Origin: Gnetum montanum
Lineage: Eukaryota > Streptophyta > Gnetopsida > Gnetales > Gnetaceae
Direction: 5' to 3'
Assembly (NCBI GenBank): GCA_015680685.1
Contig: MNCI01002736.1
Location: forward strand, 37,750 to 86,597
DNA length: 48,848 nt
The notes beneath the pieces are model-generated. The model was not told where the DNA came from, searched no databases, and saw only the letters and a program-made list of their open reading frames with translations. The position numbers and the translations under genes were made by a program. Shown here piece by piece: positions 10,401 through 21,660 of the stretch (its first letter is position 1; the number at the start of each line of letters is the position of its first letter).

Positions 10401-10640
10401 TATTGGTTTAGTAATTTTTTGATTTTCCTCATTTTAACATTAAGTGTAGCATTAACGGGTATGATTCTATATTCAGCGTCTCCTTCGCTGATCACGTTGA
10501 ATGGTAATTCAACCCAAGGGATGTTGTGTGTGGCATGGGGGTATAGTTGGTTTCGGAACCTCAGGTTGCTTTGGAACCTGTATGATGTATGGAGTTGGAC
10601 GGGGTTCCAGTTGGGCAGTTGAATGCAGTTGAGTATCAGG
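10401..10640 (-). pseudogene. Minus-strand tail after gag, identity uncertain
   Basis: An open minus-strand stretch includes NIPWVELPFNVISEGDAEYR. It directly follows the proline-rich gag tail and may be the remnant of the gag-protease linker. No protease active-site motif is present. Confidence 0.35.
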
Positions 10641-13187
10641 CTAGCTAGGCACCTTGATGACATAGGGAATCGGTTTATTGTGTGTTTGCGGAGTGCAGGA
10701 GTGGTGGTCATCAGGACATTCGGGTATCATAACAACATATGGAGTTGGCCTAGGTGGAGATTGTACCTCCGTAGTTGTGACCGCAGGTGATACGCGGACT
10801 ACGTAGGGAGTGGGCCGAGTAGGAGGTGGTTGTGTATTTGCGGTAGTGGTGGTGGGAGGTACACGCACCATGTATGGTCTTTCACTTGGTGGTGTGATAG
10901 AAGTTGCTACAGCGGGGGGTATTCAAATGACATAAGGTTTCTATGGGGAGTATGATGGTTGAGGCACAGGTGTTTGTACAGTGGGAGGAATATGCACTAC
11001 AAATGGTTTCTTAGGCATTTTCTGCTCATGATCAGAATGAACGATGTTAATCGTAGGTGTTTCCGGTTCGTTATCAAGGTAGATAGTGTTAATTACATAC
11101 GGTGCTTCTTTAGTATTTAGACGGTCTTTATATATGCCCATGGCCTGGTTTTGTGGTTGGACCGAATTGGCTTCATCAAAAGTGATTTGACCTCCGTCAA
11201 TCATCCATTGGATATCCTGTTTTAAGGTGAAACAATAGTTAGTGCCATGCCCATTACGTTAATGATAATCACAAAAATGATCCATTCTAAAGCCTTTTGG
11301 AACCGGGGGCTCATCTGGCGTTGCTAGGCTTGGGTTCTGAACCAGTTGACAAAACCGATCATGTCTTTGGATCACTGCGGGGGACAACTGTTTATGTTTC
11401 ATCAATCCGGCCTTCAAGAGTTGGTCGAATAACTACAATGGTTTCATGGGCAACGGCGTATATTGAGAGGGGTTCTTCCTCTCAAAGTTTCTCGCACGAC
11501 CCGGTGTAGGGCTTTGTGATGCAGATGATTCTGGTGCAATCGCAGGAGTGGGTTTGGCGTAATTAGTAGGGGCAACAGGCGGTTTGTTTTGTTCTCCCAC
11601 ATTTGCTTGTTGTGTTTCTGCTACTGCTGCTATGGTTGTTTTAGCCTTCTCTTTATCTTTCTTATTGTGTTCGTTTCTAAAGGCTAAATAGGCAGGGTCG
11701 TGACTGTTTTGGGCTGCCTCCTCTATGTTCTTGATCTGTAAAAACACTTGACTGAGAGTACGTGCATTGAGATAATATAGTTTGGATTTGACAAAATCGT
11801 TGATAGCCCCTTTCAGGATGGTGAGGAGATACGTCTCTGGGATTGGCTCGTGGAGCTCATTGAGAGCAACACTCCACCATTGGATGAATTTTTAAATAGG
11901 TTCAAGGGGTGCTTGCTTGACCTGTATGAGGCTGTCAAGTGTTGCTTCAGGCTTCAAGTTATACTTGAACCTGGTGACGAATTGGTGTAACAAATCTTCC
12001 AGAGAAGATATTGAGTTTCGTGGCAAGGCCCGATACCAATCAAGTGCTCTCACTGCGAGGGACATGGGGAACACTCGCAGAATGGCATGTGGCCATGCCT
12101 AAAGTAGCATGCATTCTAGTCTAAACGTTATGAGGTGAGCATTGGGGTCTGTCTCCCCATTGTATTTAGTCAGCGTGGGTAAGGATACACCCTTGGGTAA
12201 TGTTAAAGGTGGAACCGAAGAGCTGATAGGTTCATCATGATAGAAGTCCACTACCTTGAGCTCTCCGTCGGTGGCTGTCTTGAGGCATTTGACCTCGTTA
12301 GTTAGCTCCTGCATTAGCTTTTTAGCATCAGCCCAGTCTTGGGCACTAGGTGAGATAACAGGCTGGGGATGTTGTACGGTATAAAAATTAGATTGTTGGG
12401 CAATGGGCTGGAAGGAAGAAAGTTGTGTGGTTGGAGGCTACGCTTGCGGAATATTTGTGGTGGGTGGTACTAGGGGCGGTACATTGTAGGTGGGGGGTTG
12501 CTATTGTTGTTGTGGTTGTCCTTGAGGGATGTTAGCTAGTAAAATTGTATGAGGTGATATGTTATAGTGAGGGAGTTGATGCGATTGAGCACCAATTGCT
12601 GCCCATTGGCCAGTCATGCTTTGTGTGGGGGCACTCTGAACTTGTTGAGTTACAGTTGTAAAAGGGGCTCCTTGGGTTTCAATCCATGGGATATCATGAG
12701 CGAATGTAGAAGCCAGTATCATATGCGGCATCCCGATCACTCTGGGTGAGAAGGTTACTCCTACATTATTTTGAGGAGGTTGTGGTATTTGCGACAATGG
12801 AGATACTGTTGCAACGGGGGGAATGGCAAGGGGAAGTGTGTTGAGTTGCGCATTGGTTACAGGAGGGATATGGATAAGCGTGCATGATTCCTGTTGAGGT
12901 ATCTGTGCTTGGGTGATTTGAAACAACGGGTTTACATAGGTTTTTGGGCTGACTGTGTGGTATGAATCTTCATGCTCAAACTGAGCTACGAAGTCGTCCT
13001 CCTCTTCCAACTGAGGATTTGCCACAGGCTGGTCCAGAGACTGACTCCTTTGTAGGAGGAGTTGTGAGATGAGCTCAGAGTAGTGCTCTGGGAGAGGGAT
13101 AATATCGTATGGGGATGGGATGAACTCATGTCCTCCCCTATGGAAGAGTTCATATTGTCTTTTAACCTTAATTTTGATTTGATCCAC
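10641..13187 (-). pseudogene. gag: gag of element 1
   Basis: Gag forms the particle that packages element RNA. The start codon at 13187 opens MDQIKIKVKRQYELFHRGGH. A long Pro/Gln-rich N-terminal region follows (to about 12500), then the conserved capsid core: PTLTKYNGETDPNAHLITF, AVRALDWYRALPRNSI, LHQFVTRFKYN. Next come a charged stretch and a zinc knuckle with CDYH, NGHG and NYC spacing. The C-terminal tail repeats a PYVVxVPP-like motif about five times. Stops interrupt it at several points (near 12500, 12098, 11890, 11430). No protease follows before the antisense module begins. Confidence 0.85.
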
Positions 13188-13762
13188 GACGAGGCTGGCT
13201 TGTAATTTTACATATATGAAATTTTATTGCTCCTGAGTTATAATGTTAAACGATGGGTTCCTCGCCTACAATCTGAGAGACCGACGAGGCCCCACTGTGG
13301 GTTGTACTACAGATTGTTGAACGGCCGTGGTGCCTACGATGTTTGTGACTGGCTTAGTTGTAGCATTGGAGTTCGTAGTGTTTATGATGAATGGTTGTGA
13401 ATACGACACAGTGGAAGGGATATGAAACTGGTATACTTAGTACGGCATAAACCTACGTTCGCTGCGTACAGCGTAGACAGAGTCTACAGCATACAATGTA
13501 CATTGTATACTGAGTAGCGTAGATAGAGTCTATAGCGTACAGTGTATACTGAGCAGCGTAGACATGGTCTACAGCGTACAGCATATACTGAGCAGCGTAG
13601 ACAGGTTCTACAGCGTACAGCGTATACTGAGCAACGTAGATGCTGGGAATTCCGTAGAATGGGATGTCGATCGGGAATTTCAGAACTAGGTTTAGTGTCG
13701 ATGCGGTGTGAGTCTGGGAAGATCGGGGTATGAGAGCACAGTAAGTTTTAAGTAGTTTCAGG
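13188..13762 (-). other. Leader of element 1 between PBS and gag
   Basis: This untranslated stretch separates the primer site from the gag start. Its main content is the GCGTA-rich repeat array at 13440-13640. Minus-strand sequence next to gag shows no further reading frame. Confidence 0.6.
13517..13633 (+). repeat. 39-bp tandem repeat in gag leader
   Basis: Three 39-bp units start at 13517, 13556 and 13595, reading GCGTAGACAGGTTCTACAGC then GTACAGCGTATACTGAGCA. Partial units extend left to about 13463 and right to about 13640. The unit is homologous to the 40-bp unit in intron 1 of the antisense gene. Confidence 0.9.
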
Positions 13763-13779
13763 CCCTCCTTCTAGCGCCA
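13763..13779 (-). other. Primer-binding site, tRNA-Asn type
   Basis: The minus strand reads TGGCGCTAGAAGGAGGG. Its complement is the 3' end of plant tRNA-Asn(GTT) including CCA, as I recall that sequence, with no mismatch. It starts 5 bp from the LTR end at 13785, as expected for minus-strand DNA priming. Its perfect preservation contrasts with the mutated primer sites of elements 3, 4 and 5. Confidence 0.85.
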
Positions 13780-14361
13780 TTTTCTGTACTATCCGAAATT
13801 GTCAGTCTCCGGCTGGAATGAAACAGAAACCTGGAGATCCCTGGACACACACAGAAGACCCTACCTTCGCTTAAGGGCAAGCTGGAATTAATGAAGGCAG
13901 AGTACCTTGAGTGATCCGCATGCAGATTAGGCAAGGATTTCCCCGAACGTACACCAATATACTGTACACTGGGTTATACATAAATGATGTAACTAATGTA
14001 AAACAGAGCGTAAATGTACAGGAAAATAAGTAATAAGCATGTAATAATTACCGAAAAACTGTAACAAATTTTAGCAAAACAGATGTGATAATATTATTGT
14101 GAGACTGTAAGTTACAATGCACCGGTCTAATGCAGTTGTGAATCCGACACAAGGCGGACGAAGATCCCCGGTGGATGCACAGGGATGATTGTGTACTGGT
14201 TCAACTGCAGGCACAACGTGAAGGCTGTATGCTCAGCGTGCAGGGTTAAGGTCGAGCATACAAGGTTTCTACTTTGCTCTTTGATTTCTCAACATCTCTG
14301 GTTCTTTTTTTGTCTCTGGTTTTCTCAAAATTGTCAACCCCAGTCTAGTGAAAAATTGGGA

Positions 14362-14369
14362 TTTTTATA
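14362..14369 (-). promoter_or_regulatory. TATA box in element 1 LTR
   Basis: The minus strand reads TTGTATAAAAATCCC. It lies about 0.68 kb from the LTR start and about 0.58 kb from its end, a normal position for the retrotransposon promoter. Confidence 0.55.
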
Positions 14370-14499
14370 CAAGTTTAGACCTGAGACTCGAGTTTGAGAG
14401 GGGCTAATTGGCTGTGGAGTGCTAGACTCTCGGGTCGGGTGACATGTGGCTTGTTGACCGAGTGCGAAAGAATAAAATTTTACAAGTGTACAGCATGCT

Positions 14500-14850
14500 G
14501 CACACCAGCGTATACCGTTGTACGCCAGCGTATACACATTGCACGCCAGCGTATACACGCTGGGCGTATGACCTCGACGTACAGACTTGACCAAAACAAA
14601 AGAAGTTGTTTGGCCTTCATATTTGAATTCAGATGTCATGAGGGTGCTGCCTATGGGTGTTCAGCTTGGTTAACCTTGATCTAACACAGTTCTGAAGAGA
14701 TTTGATTGATATACATTGTGCTACATACTGGTCGTACACTTTATACATGCTGGGCGTATACGCCGCACGTATACGTTGGAAATGCATGCTGGGCGTATAC
14801 GCTAGGAACATATGCTGGCCGTATACGCTGGGCGTATACACTGGGAATGT
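14500..14850. repeat. GCGTATACGC-type repeats in U3 of element 1 LTR
   Basis: Two clusters (about 14505-14570 and 14725-14850) contain repeated CCAGCGTATAC and CTGGGCGTATACGC motifs, partly palindromic. They lie upstream of the LTR TATA box in the transcription direction and share the GCGTA core with the leader and antisense-gene arrays. Confidence 0.75.
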
Positions 14851-15053
14851 ATACTTGGTGAGAACTAAGTATCTTGAACTTCGAAGTTGCCATATTTGAT
14901 ACCGTATGTCACTGTGGTTGTTTGTGGGTTCCAGGGAACTACTTCTTGTTGAGTCCGACTCTATTTGAAGCTGTCTGTGGGGCCCTCAAGATTTAGTCAT
15001 GCTAGGGAGCATTATGACTTAGCTTGATTCTTGTTGGAGGAGTACTAAGCTCA

Positions 15054-15058
15054 GAATT
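15054..15058. repeat. Proposed target-site copy of element 1
   Basis: GAATT lies between the proposed LTR end and element 2 gag. Element 4 has GAACT at the equivalent point of its gag, so these bases belong to the target. The matching copy should flank the 3' LTR left of the window. Confidence 0.45.
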
Positions 15059-16224
15059 TTGTGGTGTTTCAATGCCCAAGGGAGATTATCTGAGCTTAGA
15101 TCCCCTGAAATTCATCGATTTTTGGAGCAAGTAGCCAAAGAAGAAGGGGATCTACAGAAAAGAGAAAGCGTAGAAGAATACAACCATGATCCTTCCCTTC
15201 AAAAGAGGGGAGTAAGATTTTGTGATGAAGAGGATGAGTCACCACTCGAAGAGTTGGTGAATAGAAAAACCTTGCCACTTCAAAAGTTAACAATGGAAGT
15301 ATTGGCTAAGGTAGATGAAATATGGAGCTCCTTAGATAGAAAAATTGCAACTGTCCTAAAGATTGTAGAGGAATCTAAGGAGGAACGAAGTAGTGACAAT
15401 GATAAGAAAACGCGGAGAGATTCAGGCCATGCACATGATAAGGGTAAGGGAAAAATGAATATCTCCTATGAGGTTGTGGACTTGGACACAGACAATGACG
15501 ATGGATGTGAGCTCTGCCAATATGACCATCTTAAGGGATGTTGTCCAATCATCTCACATCTACAAGAGTCTGTGGTGTATGCACTCAACCCAAGACTTAA
15601 CAGATGGTTACCTTATCCCCAAGGTAACCCAAGGCAGTTCTACCAACCGTTAACGTATTATCCAAGTGGAACTCTGCCACAACCTATAGGGCAACATCAG
15701 CAGTGGCAACACACATAGTCATGGGGGATGCCATTGCCTAGGCAACAATACCCTTACCGGCAACCCGATCCTTATGGCTATTACGTGCAGCAGTCGATTT
15801 CTCCAAGTGACTCTATGGGTCACGAAACCCCACAATGTCACTACCAAGTTTGGGAGTATTTTAGAAGGACTCTTTCTCCTCCAGGAGATGCTCCACATCC
15901 ATACCATCCTCCAAATTCGTCCGCCTCTCTCACACCATTAGTTCCAATACCACCCGCTCCAATAATGCAAGGGGAACTCCCCACTCAACCACAGCAACGT
16001 AATGCTATGAGAGCTATAAACCTTCAACCCGTTACTAGTTTTGACAACCACAACAAGAGAAGACCTTTCTTTAGAACCAAAATCCTAGACAAGCTCTCAC
16101 AACCACAAGCGGTTGAGTCTGTGCACACTCCTCCAACATACAAGGCTTCGAAGCTCCCTTCAAACCAACAACAAAGCTTAATGCATACGGTTATGTTAAC
16201 ACATACTATTACCGACTGGATCAA
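15059..16224 (+). pseudogene. gag: gag C-terminal half of element 2
   Basis: The frame starts mid-gene because element 1 is inserted upstream. It shows the conserved EQVAKEEG segment, a charged stretch, and a short zinc knuckle C-x2-C-x3-H-x3-C (CELCQYDHLKGC, from 15506). A Pro/Gln/Tyr-rich tail follows. One TAG at 15716-15718 breaks an otherwise open frame that runs on into protease. Element 4 (33500-32400, minus) has the same order and wording. The core capsid region found in elements 3 and 5 is missing here. The function is RNA packaging, by family knowledge. Confidence 0.85.
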
Positions 16225-16800
16225 GGTAGGCCACCTTCCCAGGAAATTCTCTAATCCTGGAAACCCCCTAATCTATCTCCAAGTCACTGGGAATGAACCT
16301 CATAAGGCTCTTCTTGACTCAGGTTCTAGAGTCAACTTAATCTCATGAGAAATGTATAAAGCCTGGAACCTACCTCCACTTAAGAAGAGCAATATTCAAC
16401 TAGAGCTAGCTAACCATTCCATCACCATTCCCTTGGGATTGATCGAGGACATCATTACCACTGTGTGTGGTTGGTCATACCTAGCTGATTTCCTGGTGAT
16501 AGAAGTCAACAGCAACAAAGGAGACTTCCCAATTATAATGGGAAGGGCATGGCTAAGTACAGTAGACGCATGCCTAGGGATCCGCTATCTTTCCTTGGAA
16601 ATATCTAAGTTAAAAATTTATGAAAAGATCAAGAAGAAGAAAGTTCCATGCATCACATACAGTGACTCATCGAGTGATGACATGGAGGAATGCTCAGCAT
16701 CTCCTACATGCAACTGGTGTGTCCTAGAAACTCTAAGACAAAGATGCCTATATGTAGCAACCACACAACAAGTGGACACCTCGTGGTTGATAGCTAATTG
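16225..16800 (+). pseudogene. Aspartic protease of element 2
   Basis: The retropepsin-type active site is HKALLDSGSRVNLIS, with intact DSG. Next come NIQLELANHSITIPLGLIED, ADFLVIEV and the C-terminal FPIIMGRAWLSTVDA. This is the Athila-type protease layout. It cleaves Gag and Gag-Pol. A TGA directly after NLIS (16348) separates the active site from the rest. The matching element 4 protease has lost the DSG (reads LNLGSS), so this copy keeps the better active site. Confidence 0.85.
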
Positions 16801-18908
16801 AAAGAGCAACCGACCAACACGCATGGAACGAACTGGGGGAACAACTCATGCCAACAACGAAGGCATAGATACATTGGAGTATGAGCATCGTCGACTTCCA
16901 CCCCTTAACCTAGAAGCATTAATTGGGAGAAGTTGGACACTTCTAAGAAATTCAAACAGGTGCTCATTATTTTGGATCTCTCCCTTTCCATTCAATCATG
17001 GGGGAGATGGCCACCTACGCTAATCATTTGGGGCCCTCAGTTCTTTTTAATTTTTTTTTTACACATTTTTGTTTTACACATTTTTTTTTTACAAATTTCT
17101 TTAACTTTTCTTGTTTTTGTTTTACAACATCATTATAATTTTTCAATTTTTGTGTGTGTATGTGTGTGATCCATCTTGTAAGTTTGTCATTTAATAAGTG
17201 TTCTTCATGATGGTATGAATTGCTTTTATATTGGTTGCTAATGTTTGGTTTTTACCTTTAAGTTACAATGTTGATACTAAGGTATGGTTCTTTTGATATG
17301 ACAGGCAATAAGTCCACTTCATCCATACATCCACAAATTTCTATGGTTTCTCTTGGCTTGGAACTGTACAGTCCCTTTCTAAATAAGAACTATAACGAAT
17401 CGGTGATTGGGCATTTCTCAAACTAAGGAAGGACTCAAGGATTGAAAAGGGTGTGACTTCAAGGGAACTTGATGCATTTGTGTTGGCCATCCTCTTGGGT
17501 GCTTGGATGTTTTCTTCTTGATTTTTCATACCATTTCAACGTTACCCAATTATCGGGAAGCTGAGCAAATAAAAATAATAAAGTCTTTGCATGGTGTGGT
17601 TCTCATGCATAAACACATAAAGCAAAAAAAAAGAGATAAAGTGAGAATTCAAAGCACACCCCTTAGATGAAATAATCATTTGGGCTACAAACACTGGTTA
17701 TGGAACTCAAATAAAAATGTTCCCTCTAATTAAAACCCTTGTCGCTTCCCATTCTCTCCTCCTTCATTTCGTCGGAATGGTGGTGGCTCTTGGGTGAAGG
17801 CATTCTTTTTACTTCAAGAGGATGGATTAGCTGAATGTATTAATGCAAAGTCACTGGACGTGGTTTATTTGAGGCCAGACTTGGAATGGGATCTACTAAG
17901 TCACATTAATCATGAACTACACAAGGGGTTGTACACCACCTTGTTCTTGGGATTCCATTCCATTCTCTTCTCTCCACCCTTCTCTCCATTGTTCACCTCA
18001 TTGCCGGTTGTATCATTAGTGTATATTTTGGTTGACGCATTATTTTCTTTTTGGTAAATTCTTGCAGTCAAGACTTTAACTCTTGTTCCAAATGACATTC
18101 CCAGAGCCTACGAACTCTTTGAATGTGGGTTTGTCAGGGCATTAAGGGCATGAGCCTATTTTGGGGAGGACCCATTGACATTCCTATTTGGTGCACCAGT
18201 TAAATTCTTTCCCTTAACATTTTTGCAATCAACTTTATTTTGTTCATTTCCATCTTGACATCCATTTCATCGATGTCATAGTTTTCTCTTTTTATCCATC
18301 TTTCTTTTTCTTTATTCTTTCTCCATTCTATCGCTACCGGAGGTTCGCTCTTAGTCATGGGGGTCCAAACCCAAATTTTTTCGATTTTCTTCTAACCCCT
18401 ACATCTTCGGTAGTCACCATTATTATATCTCTAGATCTGCATCAACCATACCACAACCCAGCCAATGGACCTTTTACTGAAGCAAGGTATCAACTACATT
18501 ATGCTTCATTTACCCTTGCTAATATAAAGACTGTGTTATGTGTGTGGATGGCAATCATACAACAACGAAGTGGATCTGGAGGGAACACTTGAAATGGATT
18601 AGTGCTAAAAGCAGCTATGCAAGGAGCAAGATCAATGGCGCACTTATGGATAGACAACGAAAGGCACAATCTTAACGTTGGCAACAGCAAAACTTCTTTC
18701 TCTCTCTCTTTCTCAGCTGCCAAATAAGGCCTAATGTCAATGTATAAAGTGTTCACTCTTGTTGTCGTGAACACTAGTTTTTTCTTGTCTTGTAATGATG
18801 ATCTATTCACATGTCATCCCATTAGTTCCATTTTGAGTTAGTAATCCCATACCGTCCCAATATTTTGTAAGGAACTCAGGGACAAGTTTTTATTCAGTTA
18901 TGGGGGTA
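16801..18908 (+). other. pol-deletion junction and 3' UTR of element 2
   Basis: After protease about 150 bp of unclear coding remnant leads to ATGGGGGAGATGGCC (about 16997), which in element 4 lies just after integrase. T-rich TTTTACACATTTTT runs follow (17040-17170). GGGTGTGACTTCAAGGGA at 17449 is a block conserved in elements 3, 4 and 5. A GGGGAGGACCC block occurs near 18160. The LTR is preceded by a purine tract ending GGGGGTA. No gene is supported here. Confidence 0.6.
18900..18908 (+). other. Polypurine tract of element 2
   Basis: ATGGGGGTA directly precedes the LTR start TGATGGG. Element 4 has ATGGAGGTA at the same place on the minus strand. It would prime plus-strand DNA synthesis. 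Confidence 0.65.
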
Positions 18909-19716
18909 TGATGGGACGCGATATCGCATGGGCCATGATATCGCGTACGCGATATCACGTCTGCCGCAATATCGCAGTGCACCGTCAAATCTATAAATAA
19001 GAGGCGACTCTTCCTTGCTTCTCATTCTAGGCCTAGACCGTAGCAAAACTCTAGCCATTTTACCTCTCCAGAGATAGAATAATTTCCATGTGCCCGCAGT
19101 AGGAGCTCCAAAGTCAACGGATCTTTATTCGAGAAAATATTGTACCTGAACACAAGTTTGTGTACTGAAATAAAGATGAACTTCTTGGATAAACCTTGCA
19201 GTGCATGGAATAGGCTAAATAGGATTTTATTTATTGTTATTTATTGTTTGTCATTTAAACACTTTATTAGCTAATTAATTCTCTCTCAACCCTTCTCCCA
19301 TAGTTAAGTGCATTCAATACGACCGCTTCGAGCACGTGCGTTACGCTTGGTGATCCCAGTAACGAATAGCATTTGGTAACCAAGGTTGCATTAGTTTAGG
19401 GTGTGAACGGTAAGTGGGAACGGATACTGATGCTAGGTTAATTAAGGCTTAGTTAGTTAAAGTTAGTTAATTAGTCTCTTCACCATTCACCTCATTAGCA
19501 TAGGAGATAAAACATAAAAGACATAAAAATAATATACCTCAGACTTACTTAGCCATACAACCATGACAAATACAAGTAAGTCTGGAAAGACAACGAATGA
19601 TTAACCTTAAGTGTTCCATAAGGCGTGTAGGTACTTAGTCTGCGAAGTTCGACCCATTCGCACGTGTAACGCTTGTATTCGTATGGTTGAGTGTAGGGGT
19701 ACCTCGCCACTCATCA
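18909..19716 (+). repeat. 3' LTR of element 2 (808 bp)
   Basis: It begins TGATGGGACGCGATATCGC and ends CCACTCATCA, so the ends are TGATGG...TCATCA. U3 has four GATATC/AATATC palindrome copies (18918-18976), then a TATA box CTATAAATAA at 18991. The last 45 bp (TATGGTTGAGTGTAGGGGTA onward) match the U5 ends of elements 3, 4 and 5. No primer site follows, confirming it is the 3' copy. Immediately after it, sequence of element 4 LTR begins in mid-LTR. Confidence 0.88.
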
Positions 19717-20293
19717 CTAACATAAGTATCTGATTCCACTTTCCATGTGCATCTTGAACACATATAACACTGCTAGGTTACCAAATGTTAAGTGTTGCTA
19801 GGATTACCAAGCATCATGTGCATGCTCAAAGTAATCACACTTATGTACTTAATTAATTAATTTCTATTTAATCAAACTATCTTACTTTAGCTTAATTACT
19901 TAGGAGCATTAAAGAAAATTACATAATACATTAAATTCATGAATAAAATATTTAAGTTAGGCAAGGTGTAGCAAGCTTTGATCACAAAGCTCATCTTTAT
20001 TACTATACACACTACCATGCCCAAGTATAATAGTGCTTGAATAAAGATTCATACACTCAATGATTCCTTCTATAAGCACTTTGGAATATATTCTAACTCT
20101 AGAGAAAAGAAACTACAAGATCTCTACTATGCTATGACAAAAAACTATATGGATACCATGTGTCCAAGCACTATATTTAAAGGCCAACATATACCCCATG
20201 ATATCAAATATCCAACATCACATCTTGGGGCCCAATATCAAATGCTCAATATTGTGGCTCCAATATCAAAGCCTTACAAAACATGATTCATCA
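19717..20293 (-). repeat. Partial 3' LTR of element 4
   Basis: It aligns along its length with 35314-35870 of the 5' LTR. The outer U3 end (minus strand TGATGAATCATGTTTTGTAA) is at 20293. The missing U5 part should lie left of element 2, outside the window. It starts CTAAC at the junction, and the intact LTR copy also reads CTAAC there. Confidence 0.88.
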
Positions 20294-21660
20294 TACCTCC
20301 ATGATTGAATGAAAACTCATCCTCAAGTGAACAAGAGGAGGAACAAGTTCCTTACAAAATATTAAGAAGGTATGGGATTATTGATTGAGATGCAAACTAA
20401 CTTAAATGGAATAGAAAAACTCCAAGTTCCCAAGTGTATAAAGTTACAATCTTTTATAAAATGGAGTGTTCATGATAATAGAATTGAACATCCTAGACAA
20501 AAATTTGCTAGGTGGTTACACTTGGCTAGGTTGTGATTATGGTTGATTTATTTCTTTAATAGTGTTAGTAGGAAAACTAAAAAATAGGATGAAATGGATA
20601 AGCAGTCCATTAAATTTTGAAAAGTTCAAACACGATGAAATGCTTGAAGAAGGTTTAAGAATTCACAACAATAAAAATAGGATTTCATTGAAAAAATTAT
20701 GAGGATGTGCACAATTAGATGTCACTGATGATGTAGGCAAAAAAGATTTAACTATGAGGATGCCTAAAGATAAAGAACTTAATTAACCCAACTAAAAGAT
20801 ATGTAAGTGGATCCTCCCAAAAGTAGGCACAAGTCTTTTATTTCCCTTGCATAACTTCAAATTGAGGAGTCCATGGGCCCTATGGATTATTAATGGTTAT
20901 GAAAATTTAAGTACAAAAAATTGGAAAGAAACTACCTAAGAATTTTGACACATCAAACCAAGACATTGAATAAGAACATGAAAGCAGTAGTGAGGTGAGA
21001 CATGGAAAGCATAGATGGATAAGAAAGTGTGTGGAATGAAGTTTCTGATTAAGGTCACATGAAGTCCCTTGTGAATTTTGTGGTTAAATGACCTAATCAA
21101 ATCCATCCTTAGTCCAAACCAAAACCAACCACATTTAGTGACTTCGCATCGTCATTCTAAGATCAATCCACCTCCCTAAGACACAAGAGTGCTCCCATAG
21201 AACAACCATTGTTCCTTATTAAGAAAAAAAGAAAAGCAGGAAGTGAGAAAGGGCCTTAGTTAGAGGGGATCTTCAAGAATGGGTAACATGTCTTTCTAGT
21301 CCCATAACTAGTGCTTGTAGCCTATTTATTTTGTCTAAGGGATGTGATTTGAATTCCCATTATTTTTTTCTTTTTTTTTGTTGAATGGAAACCACACCAT
21401 GTAAAAACTTATTTAACTTCTTGTTATTGGTCAACATGGAATGGTAATCAATCCATGAAAACACACATGGACCCAAGTAAGTAGAAAGGCATAAAGAGTA
21501 CCAAGTCCCCTTGAAGTCACACCTTGTTTAAACCTTTGAATCCTTTCCAAATCTGAAAACTACCAAGGTCACAAATTTGTTAAGGTTTTATTAATGGAAA
21601 AGGGACCTCATACTTCTAGAACAAGGAAAACCATAGCGCTTGTATATGGGTGGATGTTAT
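20294..21660 (-). other. 3' UTR of element 4, distal part
   Basis: Minus-strand ATCATGGAGGTA next to the LTR is the polypurine tract (20294-20305). The conserved block is at 21524-21502 (minus GGTGTGACTTCAAGGGGACT). A second conserved block with GGATCCTCC lies near 20808. No coding similarity is seen. The last 5 bp, GTTAT (21656-21660), are the left target duplication of element 3. Confidence 0.65.
21656..21660. repeat. Left target-site duplication of element 3
   Basis: GTTAT here pairs with GTTGT at 28359-28363, one transition apart. Joining the flanks gives a sequence that aligns with an uninterrupted 3' UTR copy near 25190-25230. Confidence 0.75.

Larger units (their letters stand above)
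1..15053 (-). mobile_element. Element 1: Tat-lineage Ty3/gypsy retrotransposon, 3' end outside window
   Basis: In the minus direction the order is 5' LTR (15053-13785), primer-binding site, repeat-bearing leader, gag, an opposite-strand gene module, pol (RT, RNase H, archaeal-type RNase H, integrase), and a 3' UTR with a 37-bp repeat. The second RNase H between RNase H and integrase is the known hallmark of the plant Tat lineage. No 3' LTR is seen, so the element continues past position 1. No aspartic protease motif is visible between gag and RT. At the right edge the LTR abuts gag of element 2 in mid-gene, so this element inserted into element 2. It is decayed: gag and pol carry scattered stops and at least one frameshift in RT. 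Confidence 0.88.
13785..15053 (-). repeat. 5' LTR of element 1 (1,269 bp)
   Basis: On the minus strand it begins TGAGCTTAGTACTCC and ends GGATAGTACA, the TG...CA form. The inner end is fixed by the primer site 5 bp away. The outer end is fixed by the abrupt start of element 2 gag at 15054-15060. A TATA box (TATAAAAA, minus strand, 14369-14362) divides it, and the U3 side carries GCGTATAC-rich repeats. No second copy lies in the window, so the outer end rests on the junction alone. Confidence 0.75.
15054..19716 (+). mobile_element. Element 2: Athila-like gag-protease element lacking pol, 5' part interrupted
   Basis: The visible part runs gag C-terminal half, protease, a purine landmark, a long 3' UTR and a 3' LTR (18909-19716). 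Gag and protease align closely with element 4, but RT, RNase H and integrase are absent: about 150 bp after protease the sequence jumps to the post-integrase landmark ATGGGGGAGATGGCC. The N-terminal half of gag and the 5' LTR must lie beyond the left edge, on the far side of element 1. The 3' LTR ends inside the 3' LTR of element 4, so this element inserted there. Moving would need enzymes supplied by a relative. Confidence 0.82.

Noticed and set aside
13763-13779. tRNA gene
   Set aside because: Only the 3' end complement of tRNA-Asn is present, next to an LTR. No cloverleaf can be drawn, so it is a primer-binding site.
14334-14899. Small frames in the LTR of element 1 on both strands
   Set aside because: They overlap the U3 repeats and TATA region, contradict one another, and resemble nothing.
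17794-18057. Plus-strand 87-codon frame in the 3' UTR of element 2
   Set aside because: Hydrophobic low-complexity tail from T/C-rich DNA, not conserved in the matching UTRs of elements 3, 4 and 5.
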